DNA from: Thunnus maccoyii
Lineage: Eukaryota; Chordata; Actinopteri; Scombriformes; Scombridae
Direction: 5' to 3'
Assembly (NCBI RefSeq): GCF_910596095.1
Contig: NC_056543.1
Location: 22,206,542 to 22,270,541 of the forward strand
DNA length: 64,000 bases
The notes under the pieces are model-generated. The model searched no databases, was not told where the DNA came from, and saw only the letters and a program-made list of their open reading frames with translations. This document shows positions 45,501 through 57,732 of the stretch, in pieces; the stretch's first letter is position 1, and every line of letters starts with the position of its first letter. A program made the translations under genes and the position numbers.

Positions 45501-48500
45501 AAATGTACAGTGGCTCCAGTTTATCAAATTTGGATTAATGTGTCGTCTGGTCACTTTTGGCGATTACAGGCAGATATATCTGAGATCACAGGATTTTGCG
45601 TTTAAAAAAATGGATGCAGTGCTCTTTGCTTTTTCAAATTGCTAATGCTTTTTCATGTAAAAAGCAAAGAGGAGCAGCAGATTTGGACAAGGAGCTGCAC
45701 GTGGCTTCATTTTGGAAGTTGCTGTTGTTGATCCATTCAGGCAAAAAAAAGGGCAAATTTCATACTACTGTATGTTCTGTAAGCAGATGAAAGTTTACCA
45801 CAACAGCAGCTCAATTGAAAATGCATGAAAACTGGTGGCAGCTTTCTGAATCACACAGCACCTATTGGAGCTTGTAGTTTTAGCATCAGTTAGTTTTAGC
45901 TAATGTTTGTTGGTCGCTGGTAATTATCAAAAAAAAAAAGAAAAAAAGAAAGCAAAAGCAAAAAAAAAAAAAAAACCAAACAGATTATTCAGAATCTCAC
46001 CCGTTGTCTGATCTTGTACATGTTCTTGGACAGGATGTCATGCATGTTCTTCAGGTCACCAGGCAAGAACTTCTTCTTAGGTTTAGCAGAGCTTTTCTTT
46101 TCCTCACTATAAACAGATATTAAGAGACAACAAACTGCTAAATTACTTCACCCCTTTGATCTGAACAGACAATAAGCAGATGGTGTGATAGTCAGAAAGA
46201 CAGAAACATGATGGTGTCATACTACAGAGAGACGATAGACGGAGCAGCGCTGATGTCTCCAGACACCGTGTCCAGGATCTCCATGGCGTTCTGCAGCTCA
46301 AGCTTCTTGTACAGTGACACAATGCTGGACTCAGCCCGGCTGTCCCGGATTAGGATCTTACGCAGGAATCGATTGTTGAACTTCATAAATCTGACATTGA
46401 GAGAAAGGAGATTGCACTAATTAGCTTCATATCATTTAAAGTGCTGATAAAAAGTGTCAGAAATGAGGCCCTTTTTATATGTGGACTAGAAGGATTGGGG
46501 GACAATTTTTGGGGTTGCAAATATTTTAGTGTTCAAGTGCTAATTTTGTATTAATTGTTTTGCGTTTACTCACTTTATTTGTGACTATTTTTGTCTCAGT
46601 ACACATTATACTTACTATACTTGCTATATACTTATATATTATACTTACTATTTGTATTGGTGTATTTATCACCTTTTATTTAGATTAGCTTTTTTTTCTT
46701 CATTTTATATATAGTAGATGCTCATAATGTCACGTGTATAATATTCTAGTAAAATGACTTATCTGCACTATGTGTCTGTTATTGTTCTTCTCTTACTGTA
46801 ACACTTCAATTTCTCTGCATGAGATCAATGATTTTTTTAAAGCTTATCTTATCTTTCATTTTTTGCAGTTGAGCAGTAGAGAATAACGACAGTGTTTGCA
46901 GTCTCATATAAAAACTATACGATGAATGATACCGTCTGTTCTAAAATGTACAATTTCTAAGCTTTGTCATGAAGATTTAATGTTTGTGGGTTTTTTTACA
47001 CTACTGTATATGTTTTGTGTATTTATCTTGCACTCCATATACAGCATGCATAATGTTTGTATGTCAACAGTACATGGTACTAAACTAGTATATATGTAGC
47101 TTATTTATACTATGTATACCATAACATTGCATGTTCCCAATGAAAACTTAATACAATGACAATTGTATCTAATTAGAAATATTCATTGTGGTTTTAATGG
47201 CTACATTATCAGCTTCTGCTAGAAACTAAAGTCAAACCAAATAAGTTTATCTCAGGAGGTGCAAATAAAATTGACTTTCTACTGTCATGAATGCTCAATG
47301 TTAATATGTTATCACTCAGATACCAGTGTGCCTGAGACTACAGTGTTAAAAAAGCCCATTAACAACCCAGTTTGTGTTTTTCACCAAGACCGATCGTTGA
47401 AAGTTTAACGTTTTAGATCAATTAAAACAATAGCTAAATTTATATTATTTCACATATTTAACACAATGCCAAAAAAATGGACAAAAACTAGGATTTCATT
47501 TTCAAGCAGTCTTATAAAATTAGTGGCTGTGCCTGAAAACTGGTGTGATAGGAAATGCGAGGAAGCTATAGAGGAACTAAGTAAAACATGTCAGAGACTA
47601 GCTGCTAATGGCGGAAGCTGAACACGACACCAATGTCCGATTCAGCCATCAACATTCCCACACAGTGCCAGCGTGAACAATAGCACAGTCAAACAAAACC
47701 ACAAACAGGGAAACTGAGAGCAGGTATACTAAAACTGCCATCTCTCTCTCAGTTTCACTGGAGGTTTTTTTTCTATAAATTTAGTAACATGAAGCAGTTA
47801 AAGGTCCAGTGTGTAGAATTTAGTGGCATCTAGCGGAACGGACTTGGCAGAAATGGAATATAATATTTATAAGTATGTTTTAATCAGTGTATAATCCCAT
47901 GAAACTAAGAATCATGTTTGAATGAGCCCTTTATATCTACATAGGGAGTGGATCCTCTTCTACAGAGCCCGCCATGTTGCCATGTTGCAATGTTTCTACA
48001 GTAGCCCAGAACGGACAAACCAAACACTGACTCTAGAAAGGATCTTTCATGTTTTTTGCGGCCACCATAGACTCACACTTGGAAGAGGAGGGGGAGGGGT
48101 GTTCAGTTGTTTGCACTCTGCAACCTCATTGCTAGATGCTACTAAATCCTACACACTGGTCCTTTTAGTATTTTAGTATTAGTATTTCGAGATAAAGTGA
48201 GTAATGTGTACATTTTATGGGGTACTCAAGACTGTAAATAAGTAATATCTGTAATATAGAGTGACAGATTATATTGATGTCTAACTTTAAGCAGACAGCA
48301 GGTTCTTACTTGTCCTTCCAGTAGAAGTGGCTCCACTGTCCGCAGAGGTCCTCTATGCCAGCTATGGTGTGCTCCATGAGCTGTGAGCAAAGTGAGAGCT
48401 GTTAAAACTGTGCAGAAACATATCATCCACCACATGCACACCAATCACAATCTGTGTCTTACCCTGCAGTGGATTTCTACGTTGATTGTGTCAAGATTGC

Positions 48501-51500
48501 GGTTTGTTCTGCGGACATTGATGTACTCAATCAGAGGTCGAATACTGATGCCCTGTGGAGAGGAGACAAAAAAAGATCACAGATTCAGAAAAGCCCAGAA
48601 AAACATTAGAAGAATACTTTTAAAATCCCAACTGTTAGCCAGAAATGAAATCATTTGGAAATCAAATGGCAAAATCAGGGTTCAGATTTGGCTTTTAAAT
48701 CATGTGTTGTGTTCCCTGCTTTAACAGAAACATGACACAACATGAGCAACCATTCTGTGGTAAGACTGTAATTTCTCTCAGACTGAGACTCTACTGCCAA
48801 ATTTCAGATTTCAATCAAACCTTTTTCCATTTCATTCTATCTCCTCTACAACTAAGACAAGACACTTCTACAAGTTACAATAGTAGGGAAAAATATTCCC
48901 AGTGAGCAACTCTGCAAAAATATAACAACATAGATGCTCTCTTACCTGAAGGAAGACAGTGAAGAGGATAATAGCAATGGTGGCGGTGACAAAGAGCTGC
49001 TTGCGGCCAATGTTTTCAGGAAGAGTGAAGACCAAGGCAAATGAAATTGCACCTCGTAGACCACCATATGCCAGACCAAATTGATCTTTCAAGTTAAATG
49101 GGATGGTGCGGAAAGGGTTAATGATCTGAGTCAGCACCAAGACACCTGGGAGGGAAGAGCAGAAAAATGTCAAGATGTTTTTTTTTGTTCATAAGTTCAG
49201 CAAATTTAAAGCTGCACTAATAAATTATTTTATACTAACGATAGATGAAATCACTATGTTTAATGTGAAAAGGGGTCGCTCGTTATGATGACTCATATAT
49301 TAACACCTGACTCTGCAGTGCCCCTCAGTGCTGCAGAGCTTTGTTGTGTCTTTCAGCTCATTGTTTTGGTTTTACAGCCCACAACTTTTCTGTTTTGGTT
49401 CATTCTTACAGTTCTAATCGAACCTTGATTCTAGCAAAAAGCAACTTTTTTGAAGTATCTCTAAAAATCCATTCTAAGCTACCTGCTCAGCACCAAACGA
49501 CAGACAAAGTTAGCGACTAGCTGGTGAATAGAGTGGAGTATTTAGCAGCTGGAGAGATGGAGAGACTCAGGAGTTAATGGAAACCAAAACAGAGCTAAAA
49601 TGAGAGTGTATATTTGACTCTAACTTGTTAATTACATTCACAGTTACAACATTATACAGTGTTAATATCTCAGTGTTGTGTTTTTAATTTTATGCTGCCC
49701 TCAAATGGCAGAAAATAATCCATAAAGGCAGCTTCGAAGTTTAAGTCAGCGTGTGGATATTTTAGCAGACACTCAGTTCATAGCTACGGAGGTAAACAGT
49801 TAATCCTGCAACAAGACAGACAGATACGAAGTCAAACAAAACCTGACCTCTTCCATGACACAGATACCCCCTGCCCTCTCCTTACCCAGGCCTCTCCATA
49901 CGAAGGCAAACAGCAGCGTGAACAGGATGTAACCCCAGTTCCACTCGTGTTCTGTTGTTATGGTGACAACCCCCAAGAAGAAGAAGATGAGGGTCTCGGA
50001 GATGGAGCCAAGCATCTTGACCACATGGCGGATGGTGGTGCAGGAACGCTGGGAAACATTTTCCTCCACATAGTACTTCATGGTGAGGGCACAGGTCACA
50101 ATGCTGCAGAACCACATTAAACATTAGTATTTTTGCAGTGTTAAAACGGTTTGCCATTCAAATGTTTGGAGTAGCAAAATCTTTCAAATCTACTCACGCC
50201 ATGATGGATGAGATGGCAAAGAGCTCAGCCACCAGATAAGCCAGGTAGCTGTACATGAATATGAAGAGTGGCTCAATTTCTCGAACTTTGGAGGTGAATC
50301 TTGTGGTAAAGGCGGCCACAAAGCCAAACAGAATGCCAAAGCCCATCCCACCGAGCCCAACCACAAAGAACCGAGCCACTCCGAGGAACACATCCACCGG
50401 CTCCACCACTGGCATCTCCGCCACAAAGTTGAACATGTTGTACAACACCTGAAAACATGTACAGTCATGTTCATGCACACATGCAGAAAGATACGTTTCA
50501 TGTTGACTACATGAAGACACTTTCTTTCATACTTGCAGGTGCAGCTCTGTGCACAAACAGCCCACACACCGCTGTCAGAGGTCATGTGTGGTGTCAGGGG
50601 CCTCTAATGACACAGCTCCAGATAAAAATGATTTATTGAAATATTTACTCTGTACTATTTGCTATTTGATAATCTCATTTCACCAAGCACTCTGAATGAG
50701 TCACAGAAAAGGAGCATTTGCAAAAGCAACTAGCTTTGCTCCTTTTGATTGTGTTCTGCCTACACCACTGACTATGCATTAAGTCAGTGTTTTCCTTAAC
50801 TAGCCTATTGCTGGAGTAAAGTTTTAGAATATATTAAAAGAAAGCAAGAAATCTGTAGATATTGATACAATACATAGAGCAATTTTATCATTTAGGCTTC
50901 CTATTGCTTTATTCATCTCTCCTGTTCATACTGACCATTAGAAGATCCTTTCATAATTCACAGACTTCCCTCTCTGTTACTATCGCTCCACCACAGCTCA
51001 ACAGGGAAACAAAGAGAGGGAATTTTGTACAAAGCACATCAGGAAGAGACTTTTTTTAAAGGTCAGTATGAACATGAGGGATGATTAAAGCAAGTAAAAC
51101 CTGTTTCTGTGTATATATTTATACCTGACTATTGTTTTAAAACAGGCATGAGAAATTGTGAACTTATCCTTTAAGTGAGGAAAAATCTCTTTGGCTCTAC
51201 TTTACATGTTCGCAAACATATCTTAATAAGATAAGGCTGGTGATATTCGTTATTGTTCAAATCCTATGAAAAGACAAAAAGGTTAGTCAATCTCTCAATA
51301 CTTTTCTCTCAGTTCCAAGCCTGTTTGTTCCCACTAAACCTTGAAAAGTCACAGATACTTTTTTAAAAATAAATAATTTTAATAATTTCCTAAAACAGCT
51401 GAGCACTGTAGATTTTAGCAAACATCGGTCAAACAGGAGTACACAGTGCATTTGTTGGGGACTATTTTAAACCTCAGTTTAATACACATTTGGTGTGCTA

Positions 51501-53581
51501 GTATTTAATTATGGGCAATTGTCAACACCTTACACCTCACTACTGACTGCAGCACTCTTAGTAAATCGTATTTGGATTATTGTCAAACACTAAATTTTCT
51601 TTGATCGGTGCAATTCTGCAAGACAAAGCTCTCTGTGCAGACGACGCCTGGGCTTTTCCCAGTCTCCTGGGTAAATGTTTGTCTTCACTTTCTGCTTCAG
51701 CTCCGCTACTGTGTACGAAACAAAAGGGTCACCACGCCAAAGCTAAGAGCAGGTTCATTTAGGTGGGTGAGTGGGTGTGTTAAAGCACAATAAAAAATTG
51801 GGCGGGAGAGGAAATTTGAGCAGGAACCCACTTCAGTCCAGTTTCAGACGATGCTCACTCCTCCCACACAGCCAACGGCAACAGTGACCTCAGAAACTGG
51901 TTTGGAGTAAACAAGACTCTCAATAGTACATGGCTCTGGTCTGTTGACACATTCGACTGGTGTCTCCAATAACATTCCTTCACATTTATCTGTTTATCTG
52001 TACAATCTTGCCAGTGCACACCGTACTCATGCATGCATATTAACCCAGAAATTGTACAGTATCTGGTGAAACCTGAGCTGCGCCTTCAGAGAAAGAATAG
52101 AAAAGCTCCAGCCAACACAATAGTGGATCTGCCATTTCATATAATAGCGGTTTTGAAACTAAAGGCACCAAGGAGGGTCTTAAAAGGTAGGTGAGGCTAC
52201 AATAGTCTCCATAATAGACAAAAAAAGGAAATATGGACCTTAGACCTGTGTAAAATATACAAATTTAATTTAATTTGCCTGTGGTCTGTGCTACTAGTTG
52301 GTTGCAGGACATTCCTACTGACTTATGTTTTCTCTTTGCACACATGAGGACCAACTGGCATGCCGTTGTTCAGAATAATATCACAACATACTATAAACAG
52401 AACAGAGCATGCTTGTTCATCATCTTGTTATTTTAATAAGCTCTAGCCCAGGGGGAACAAAGACTGGCCAACATGTTGCAGCAAGTCACTTTCTGCTCTT
52501 CAACTCAAATCAGTTTGCACTAATCTGCACAAACTAAAACACACTTTCACACTATCTGCCTCAGCCAACTCACCACAGTGACGGCATCATTGAAGAGGCA
52601 TTCCCCGAACACCACGATATAGAGCTGTTCATTGACAGACACGTCCTCAAACACACTCAGCACAGCCACGGGGTCCACAGCCGAGATGATGGTGGCAAAC
52701 AGCAGGTTCTCCTGGAGGTTGATGTCCTGCACCCCAAACGCCTCGATCTGGCAGATGGCAAACAGAGACATGCCAATGCCGATGCTGTTCCACAGAGTCC
52801 CCACTACTGCAAACCACAGCACCTGCACAAAGAACAACATTATGTCACATGGTCATGAGAAAGAGAGAAAGAAGATGACTTTGTTTTAGGAAAATGTGTT
52901 GGAACGGACCGTGCCGACGTTCTCAAAGAAAGGCCTGGTGGGCATGAAGTAGCCTGAGTCGAGGACAATCGGGGGAAGCATGTAGAGGAAGAAGACATTG
53001 CTGCTGAGCACAGCAGGGGGCTCCTCATGGACAGAGTGCATGATGCCACCCACAATCAGACCAATGCTGATCAGAAGGCATGTCTCTGGCACCCAAACAG
53101 TGATCCGGTGGTACACATGGAAACCTGAGAAGTAAAAATGTTTAGATCACAAACAGGAACAGGAGAGATAAGAGTGAAGCCCTGTCTGTCTGCATAGAGA
53201 TGATAAGGCTAACATTTATGTCACCATTAAAGGATCACACCTATCATGAGTGAAGTGTTGACCTAGATTTGGATCTTAGCGCGTCAATAAAATCATTTGT
53301 GTGAATGTATACTCACCAATCTTTGCAAAAGAAGCCAGCAGCATCCAAAGAGTGATCTCAAATGGTATCTGTATTCTTGGGTAATTCATAGTAAACACAG
53401 GCATATTAGCCGTTTCCGCGTTTGGATAGGCCTGGGGGTCATCAATGGGTTTAACCGGGGGCACAATCGTGACACCGGCGGTCGGTTTAGGTGGGATTTC
53501 TCCTCTGGAGCCATTCAGAAGACTTAAAACGGTGCAAATAATAAGTAAAACTCCTGTTCTTCTGGTTATGACTGAATCCAT
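42594..53581 (-). CDS. slc9a2: Sodium/hydrogen exchanger 2-like (NHE2/NHE4 type), complete
   Basis: Thirteen coding exons join in phase: 53581-53317, 53124-52910, 52822-52574, 50448-50198, 50103-49886, 49145-48946, 48552-48463, 48380-48310, 46390-46226, 46106-46001, 44612-44496, 44285-44201, 43015-42594 (2454 nt, 817 aa; human NHE2 about 812). It exchanges external Na+ for cytosolic H+ at the plasma membrane. The start MDSVITRR opens a signal-like hydrophobic segment. The amiloride-region motif [16 protein letters not shown] is present. The transport-site helix reads E234-C-L-F-N238-D239, keeping the acidic and Asn-Asp residues equivalent to NHE1 E262, N266 and D267. SAVDPVAVL (D210) and YGGLRG (R430) are intact. 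The cytosolic tail (about 497-817) has the CHP-binding-like segment, [12 protein letters not shown] and KEILIRR. Intron 9 uses a weak donor (TCTCT|GTAGTA). SLC9A4 is the alternative; placement beside mfsd9 favours SLC9A2. Frames on the other strand over these exons are shadows. Confidence 0.92.
43114..43766. mobile_element. GGTTCACA-family element, copy 2, in slc9a2 intron 12
   Basis: The right end TGTGAACCTATCCT matches the ends at 36206 and 51170. The left end (AAAGGATCC...TTTTTCATGTCTGTCTTAAAAC) is degenerate but retains the inner words. At about 650 bp it is the longest of the three copies. It contains no transposase. The 125-codon plus-strand frame over its right half is a chance frame. 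Confidence 0.6.
47799..48167 (-). mobile_element. CAGTGTGT-type MITE in slc9a2 intron 8
   Basis: A full-length copy in opposite orientation to 42174-42517. The ends read AAGGTCCAGTGTGTAG... and ...CTACACACTGGTCCTT, flanked on both sides by TTA. Inner segments (CTTTATATCTACATAGGGAG, CAGAACGGACAAACCAAACA) are reverse complements of the other copy. The plus-strand frame of 84 codons across it is not a gene. Confidence 0.75.
50920..51170. mobile_element. GGTTCACA-family element, copy 3, in slc9a2 intron 3
   Basis: A truncated copy: it shares CTGTTCATACTGACCATTAG, AGATCC, TTCATAAT and CCACCACAGCTCA with copy 2 (43220-43450). It ends in TGTGAACTTATCCT followed by TTAA. The left terminal repeat is missing, so it cannot be mobile. 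Confidence 0.65.
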
Positions 53582-54330
53582 TTTGTACAAAAAAACACAG
53601 CCGCTGCACAATAATCCAAAATGATGTGAATATCCACGTCGTTGAGATTAAAATCACTCCATCTAATTTAAAAGACAAAAATCAGTTGAAGTGAGAACAT
53701 TTCTCTCCAAAAAAGTTGATTAATTTAATTTTCTGGCGTTTTCTCATTCCACCATCTTCTGTGAAAAGTGCCTTATGAATGCTGTCCCTTTTAAAACCTG
53801 TATGTTCCGGGTGAGTTCCCTTCAAACTGCAGGACAGGACAGCACACCTGTGTAGTCTACCTGCAGCGCGTCCACGAGTTCCGATACGGGCTGGGCGCGC
53901 CCCCGAGCCCCGCTGTGATTGGCCGTCACTCGAATGAAAAGCGAATGAAAAGGGTTGCACGAGGTGTGTCTGCGGGCAATTCAAGGGGCCAATCTCCAGT
54001 TTCGGTGACACATGGCGCTGGTACTGTAGTTTCAACTTTCACTTGAGATAAAAGCAGTTTCCGCCAGTTTGGCGCTCATGAATTACCTATCTGAAAGGAC
54101 AAATATTTTTAGACGATTTAAATTTGACTATTTTTAGGCCAATAAAACTGCTAAATGAACAAAAGATTCAGCATTTTTACTGAAATTGAATTTCTTGCAG
54201 CATCGACGGGGGGTTTCAAAAAACATTTAGATCATGATTAAAAATAAAACAGTAAAACAATTTATGTGTTTATAATTTCCCAACAGTTTCTCAGCTGAAG
54301 GGACTTTGACTCATGACGTCAGTATTTCTA
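53582..54330 (-). promoter_or_regulatory. slc9a2 promoter region
   Basis: A GC- and CpG-rich island (about 53860-53960) contains GGCGCGCCCCC and an inverted CCAAT box (ATTGG on the plus strand, 53918-53922) about 340 bp upstream of the slc9a2 ATG. Further out, TGACTCA at 54307-54313 abuts TGACGTCA at 54314-54321, a side-by-side AP-1 and CRE pair. No TATA box is obvious. Minus-strand frames here are 5' UTR or chance. Confidence 0.5.
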
Positions 54331-54673
54331 ATCCCTTGACCTACATGATCCTAAAGAAACTTTATGCTTTTAGAGCCTCTGCCTCACACCAGGTGCTGCT
54401 GAGCTGGGTGAGGGAGTCTCAGCACATCACATTTAAGCTCAAATAGATACAGTAGACAGTGATGAGGTCTGGAGTAGCTACACTTGTACAGTAGTCGTTT
54501 TTAATCTGCGGTGTAAATGTCATGTAGCTGTGATGATGTCAGTAGTTGATAAGAAAAAGCTGCACCTTATTGTGAGCTCCAGACTCCATCACTCCACCTT
54601 CAGCTGCTGCAAAAACATTATCCATTCATGTCACTATAGTTACATCACATAAAAACAACTTTTTCACAATTAG

Positions 54674-56291
54674 TAGGGGAGAACGGGGTAAATAGAGCCA
54701 GTGGGTAAAATAAGCCACCCCCTTTATCTAGGTAACCATAAGCAAAAGTAATCATGTGATCACAAATTAAGGAAGTATAGTTCACATTACTCAATCCATC
54801 TTGGACTCAAGCTCATGGAGAGAGTGGTCAGCAAAACAGAGCAAATAAAATTATTTTTGTCATGCCAAGTGAATTCATCATGTTGCTTAAGTTATTAGTC
54901 TCGTATCTTAATTAAAATAGATACATTTTGAACATTATTATATGTTAATTTAAGTCAGTGTGAGCTACAAAACAAGGTCATAAAATTTAGCAGAACTGTG
55001 AATCTGAGCCACTGTATGAAATATTTTTGTCAAAATGGAGGTTATGAGGTAAAACATGCCAGTGATGTTGGGGAAAGTTGAGTCAAAGCTCAATTTACCC
55101 CCAAAATTATTTTCTGATATTCTAGAGACTAGAGACACTGTTAATGTTTGATCCATGTTACAAGTGTTATAATGTTGATGAATAAATACCTAATTGTTGA
55201 CTAATGTTAAGTTTAAGCCACACACAAACATGCTGTACATACAGACAGGTGACATATTAAAGGAAAAGCCAACATAAAGTGTCTTAGTAAGGTGTTGAGT
55301 CACCAGGACAGCTTCAGTAAACCTTGGCATTGATTCTACAAGTCTCTGAACTCTTCTGGAGGGATGAACACCATTCATTCAAAAGATATTCCCTCGTTTG
55401 GTGTTTTGATGAAGGTGGTGGAGAGCGCTGTCTAACACGTCAGTCCAAAATCTCCCATAGGTGTTCAGCTGGGTTGAGAGCTGGTGACTGTGAAGGTCAT
55501 AGCATATGATTCACATCATTTAATACTCATCCAACCATTCAGTGACTCCTCGTGCCCTGTGAATGGGGGCATCGTCATCCTGGAAGAGACCACTCCCATC
55601 AGGATAGAAATGTTTCATCATAGGATAAAGGTGATCACTCAGAACAACTTTGTATTGATTTGCAGTGACCCTTCCCTCTAAGGGGACAAGTGGACCCAAA
55701 CCATGCCAGAAAAATGCCCCCCAAAGCATAACAGGGCCCTCAGATCCCCTCACTGTAGGGGTCAAGCATTCAGACCTGTACCAGTTTTTCCTTTAATTTG
55801 TCACCTGTCTGTATACACAAAAGCACATTTACACACCCATGCTTACTGTAGCTAACACTCATAGATCACAGTTTAATCTTTACTGAAAATGTTTAGGTAA
55901 CATGTTGAACAACAGGACACAAACATATCATTTTACTTAAAAGTAGAGTTTTTGCTGTTGTTAAATTGATGGCATTAATAAAGTTCAAAATTATCTCAAA
56001 CTTGTTTGACTTTGTGTAATTTTTATATCAGTATTTAGTGGTAGCACTATTTACCCCATCCTCATGTTCATTTTACCCCTACCTTTGGGGTAAGTTGTGC
56101 CATAGGACTCACTTTTTTTGATGGGTCATCTTCCTAAAACCACAATAATTAGATAATTTTTTTTAATTTCCATGGGTACACAACAACCTGAGGTATATAT
56201 AGTAACTATTATTTGAAACAAATACACTATACAATTTTGCAGTAAAATCATCAAATGTAAAAAGTGGCTCATGTTATCCCGTTCTCCCCTA
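54674..56291. mobile_element. 1.6-kb DNA transposon with GGGGAGAACGGG inverted ends
   Basis: The left end GGGGAGAACGGGGTAAATAG starts at 54676 and its inverse ...CCCGTTCTCCCC ends at 56289. TA flanks both (54674-54675 and 56290-56291). GGGTAA/TTACCCC words recur inside (for example 55093, 56052, 56080), typical of a teleost repeat with a 'gaacggggtaa' terminus. No intact transposase is readable. A Tc1-like fragment is inserted within it. Confidence 0.7.
55240..55813 (-). mobile_element. Tc1/mariner-like element, internally deleted
   Basis: A 570-bp unit (55242-55811) with inverted ends CAGACAGGTGAC...ATTAAAGGAAAA and TA duplications at 55240-55241 and 55812-55813. The minus strand encodes the later part of a Tc1-type DDE transposase: VMLWGAFFWHGLGPL, a Q-D-D-D-A-P block carrying the second catalytic Asp (QDNAP in relatives), and, after a stop and frame damage, a [14 protein letters not shown] block carrying the third acidic residue. 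The DNA-binding half and first catalytic Asp are missing. It is a dead remnant nested in the larger element. Confidence 0.8.
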
Positions 56292-56436
56292 TCAGTAATA
56301 GTAAATCAAAATTTTGACATATTATCTCATATTTTTCATATATGTCTGTCAACATTTGACTTTGTAAATGTTTTTTAACTTAATGTTTCATACTTTTTGC
56401 ATAATTCCTCGTTATTTTTTAATGATTAATCAGACC

Positions 56437-56470
56437 TATTATTATTATTATTATTACTATTATTATTATT
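56437..56470. repeat. (ATT)n microsatellite
   Basis: A trinucleotide run with one interruption (ACT); it encodes poly-Tyr in one frame, explaining an open frame there. Confidence 0.93.
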
Positions 56471-57547
56471 CATGTGTCAAACCGCACAGAATTATTTGTA
56501 GATTTATGCTACGAGTTTTGTTATTGATACTACTTATACTTTTTGATTTATTAATGTTTAGAAAGAGATACATAGACTTCCACTATATTTATGTCAGCCA
56601 CTGTGTACAGTAGAAACTCCATTCAAATTTCAAAATGCTCAGTATGACTTCCGGATCAAAAGTGCATACTTCCATATTCATGACAATTATGATTTATGAG
56701 TAAAATACATGGAAGTCAATGAAGTCCCATCTACTCTCATTGTATTTATAAGTTAGTAACTGTATAAACAGTGAAAACTCCATTCAAATTCCAAAATGCT
56801 CCGTATGACATGCTGATAAAACATGCACACTCTCATAATGATGACATGACCGTCATGAACCCAAACATACAATGCAGTAGAAACTCCATTCAAATTTTCA
56901 GCTTCACTCAATCTCCACGTGCTCATCATCACTTTATGAACTCATGATTACAACATTTATAGTTTGACATATAACATATGTAAAGCCAATGAGCTGTTTT
57001 CAGTTCCAGTGTGCTAATAACAGGCGTAATTCACAGCAGCAACTTCATACAAGAGTCCAAATATTTACTTCAACATGCAAATGAACTGTGATGGACCAGA
57101 TAATTCTAGAAATTATATTTTGAGTTTATGAGGTGGATTACAGACAAATAGCTGCATTCAAATGCAAATATAAGTCACCCAAATGTTATAGTACATTGAC
57201 CACTTCAAATACATATAAAACCAAACTACTACAAAACATATCAGTGCAATCACACACATTTTCTTCAGGAGATGTTCCTTTTCTAATTATTTTTTAATGT
57301 TTTATTATTTATTAACTTAGAAACACAAAAGTTAACATATCTTTTATTAGTTACTAACTTGACTTAATAATTATGACTTTCAATGTGTATTTTTGTTATC
57401 ATTCCTAACTTTCCATCTGTTATTCTGCCACTAAACTGACAGATATATTGTTCATTAATTCAGTCCATGTGATCTTTCTATGCACGTGCATTAATCCAGC
57501 TGCATCATTAATGTTAATTAATAATGTTAATCAGGGTGACAGTGTAC

Positions 57548-57732
57548 AGTCTCTCTCTGCAGATCGGGCCCACAGCGCCGCCCAGTGGAGGAAGGAGGCG
57601 CTGCTTCCACCTGAGCTGTATTACGTCTCGATGTGTCAGAGGGAGTCAGGGCGAGTCTTGACTGCAGACATCGTCGAGTGTGCGACCAGGATGCGCATCA
57701 GTATGACAAGAAACCTTCGCATTTCTCTGAAC
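57548..57732 (+). promoter_or_regulatory. Candidate CpG-rich first exon or promoter of inpp4a
   Basis: A local CpG-rich island in AT-rich DNA, with GCGCCGCCCAGTGGA (CTCF-like in reverse) near 57575 and an NRF1-like ATGCGCATCA near 57691. It ends at a possible donor, AACG|GTATGG, at 57732. It is on the right side and at a plausible distance (5.5 kb) to be a non-coding first exon of inpp4a. The long frame across it (57448-57948) shows no recognisable protein. Confidence 0.25.

Noticed and set aside
55520..55765. Intact transposase gene
   Set aside because: Only the middle to C-terminal part of a Tc1-type transposase is present, with a stop and frame damage after it; it is a remnant.
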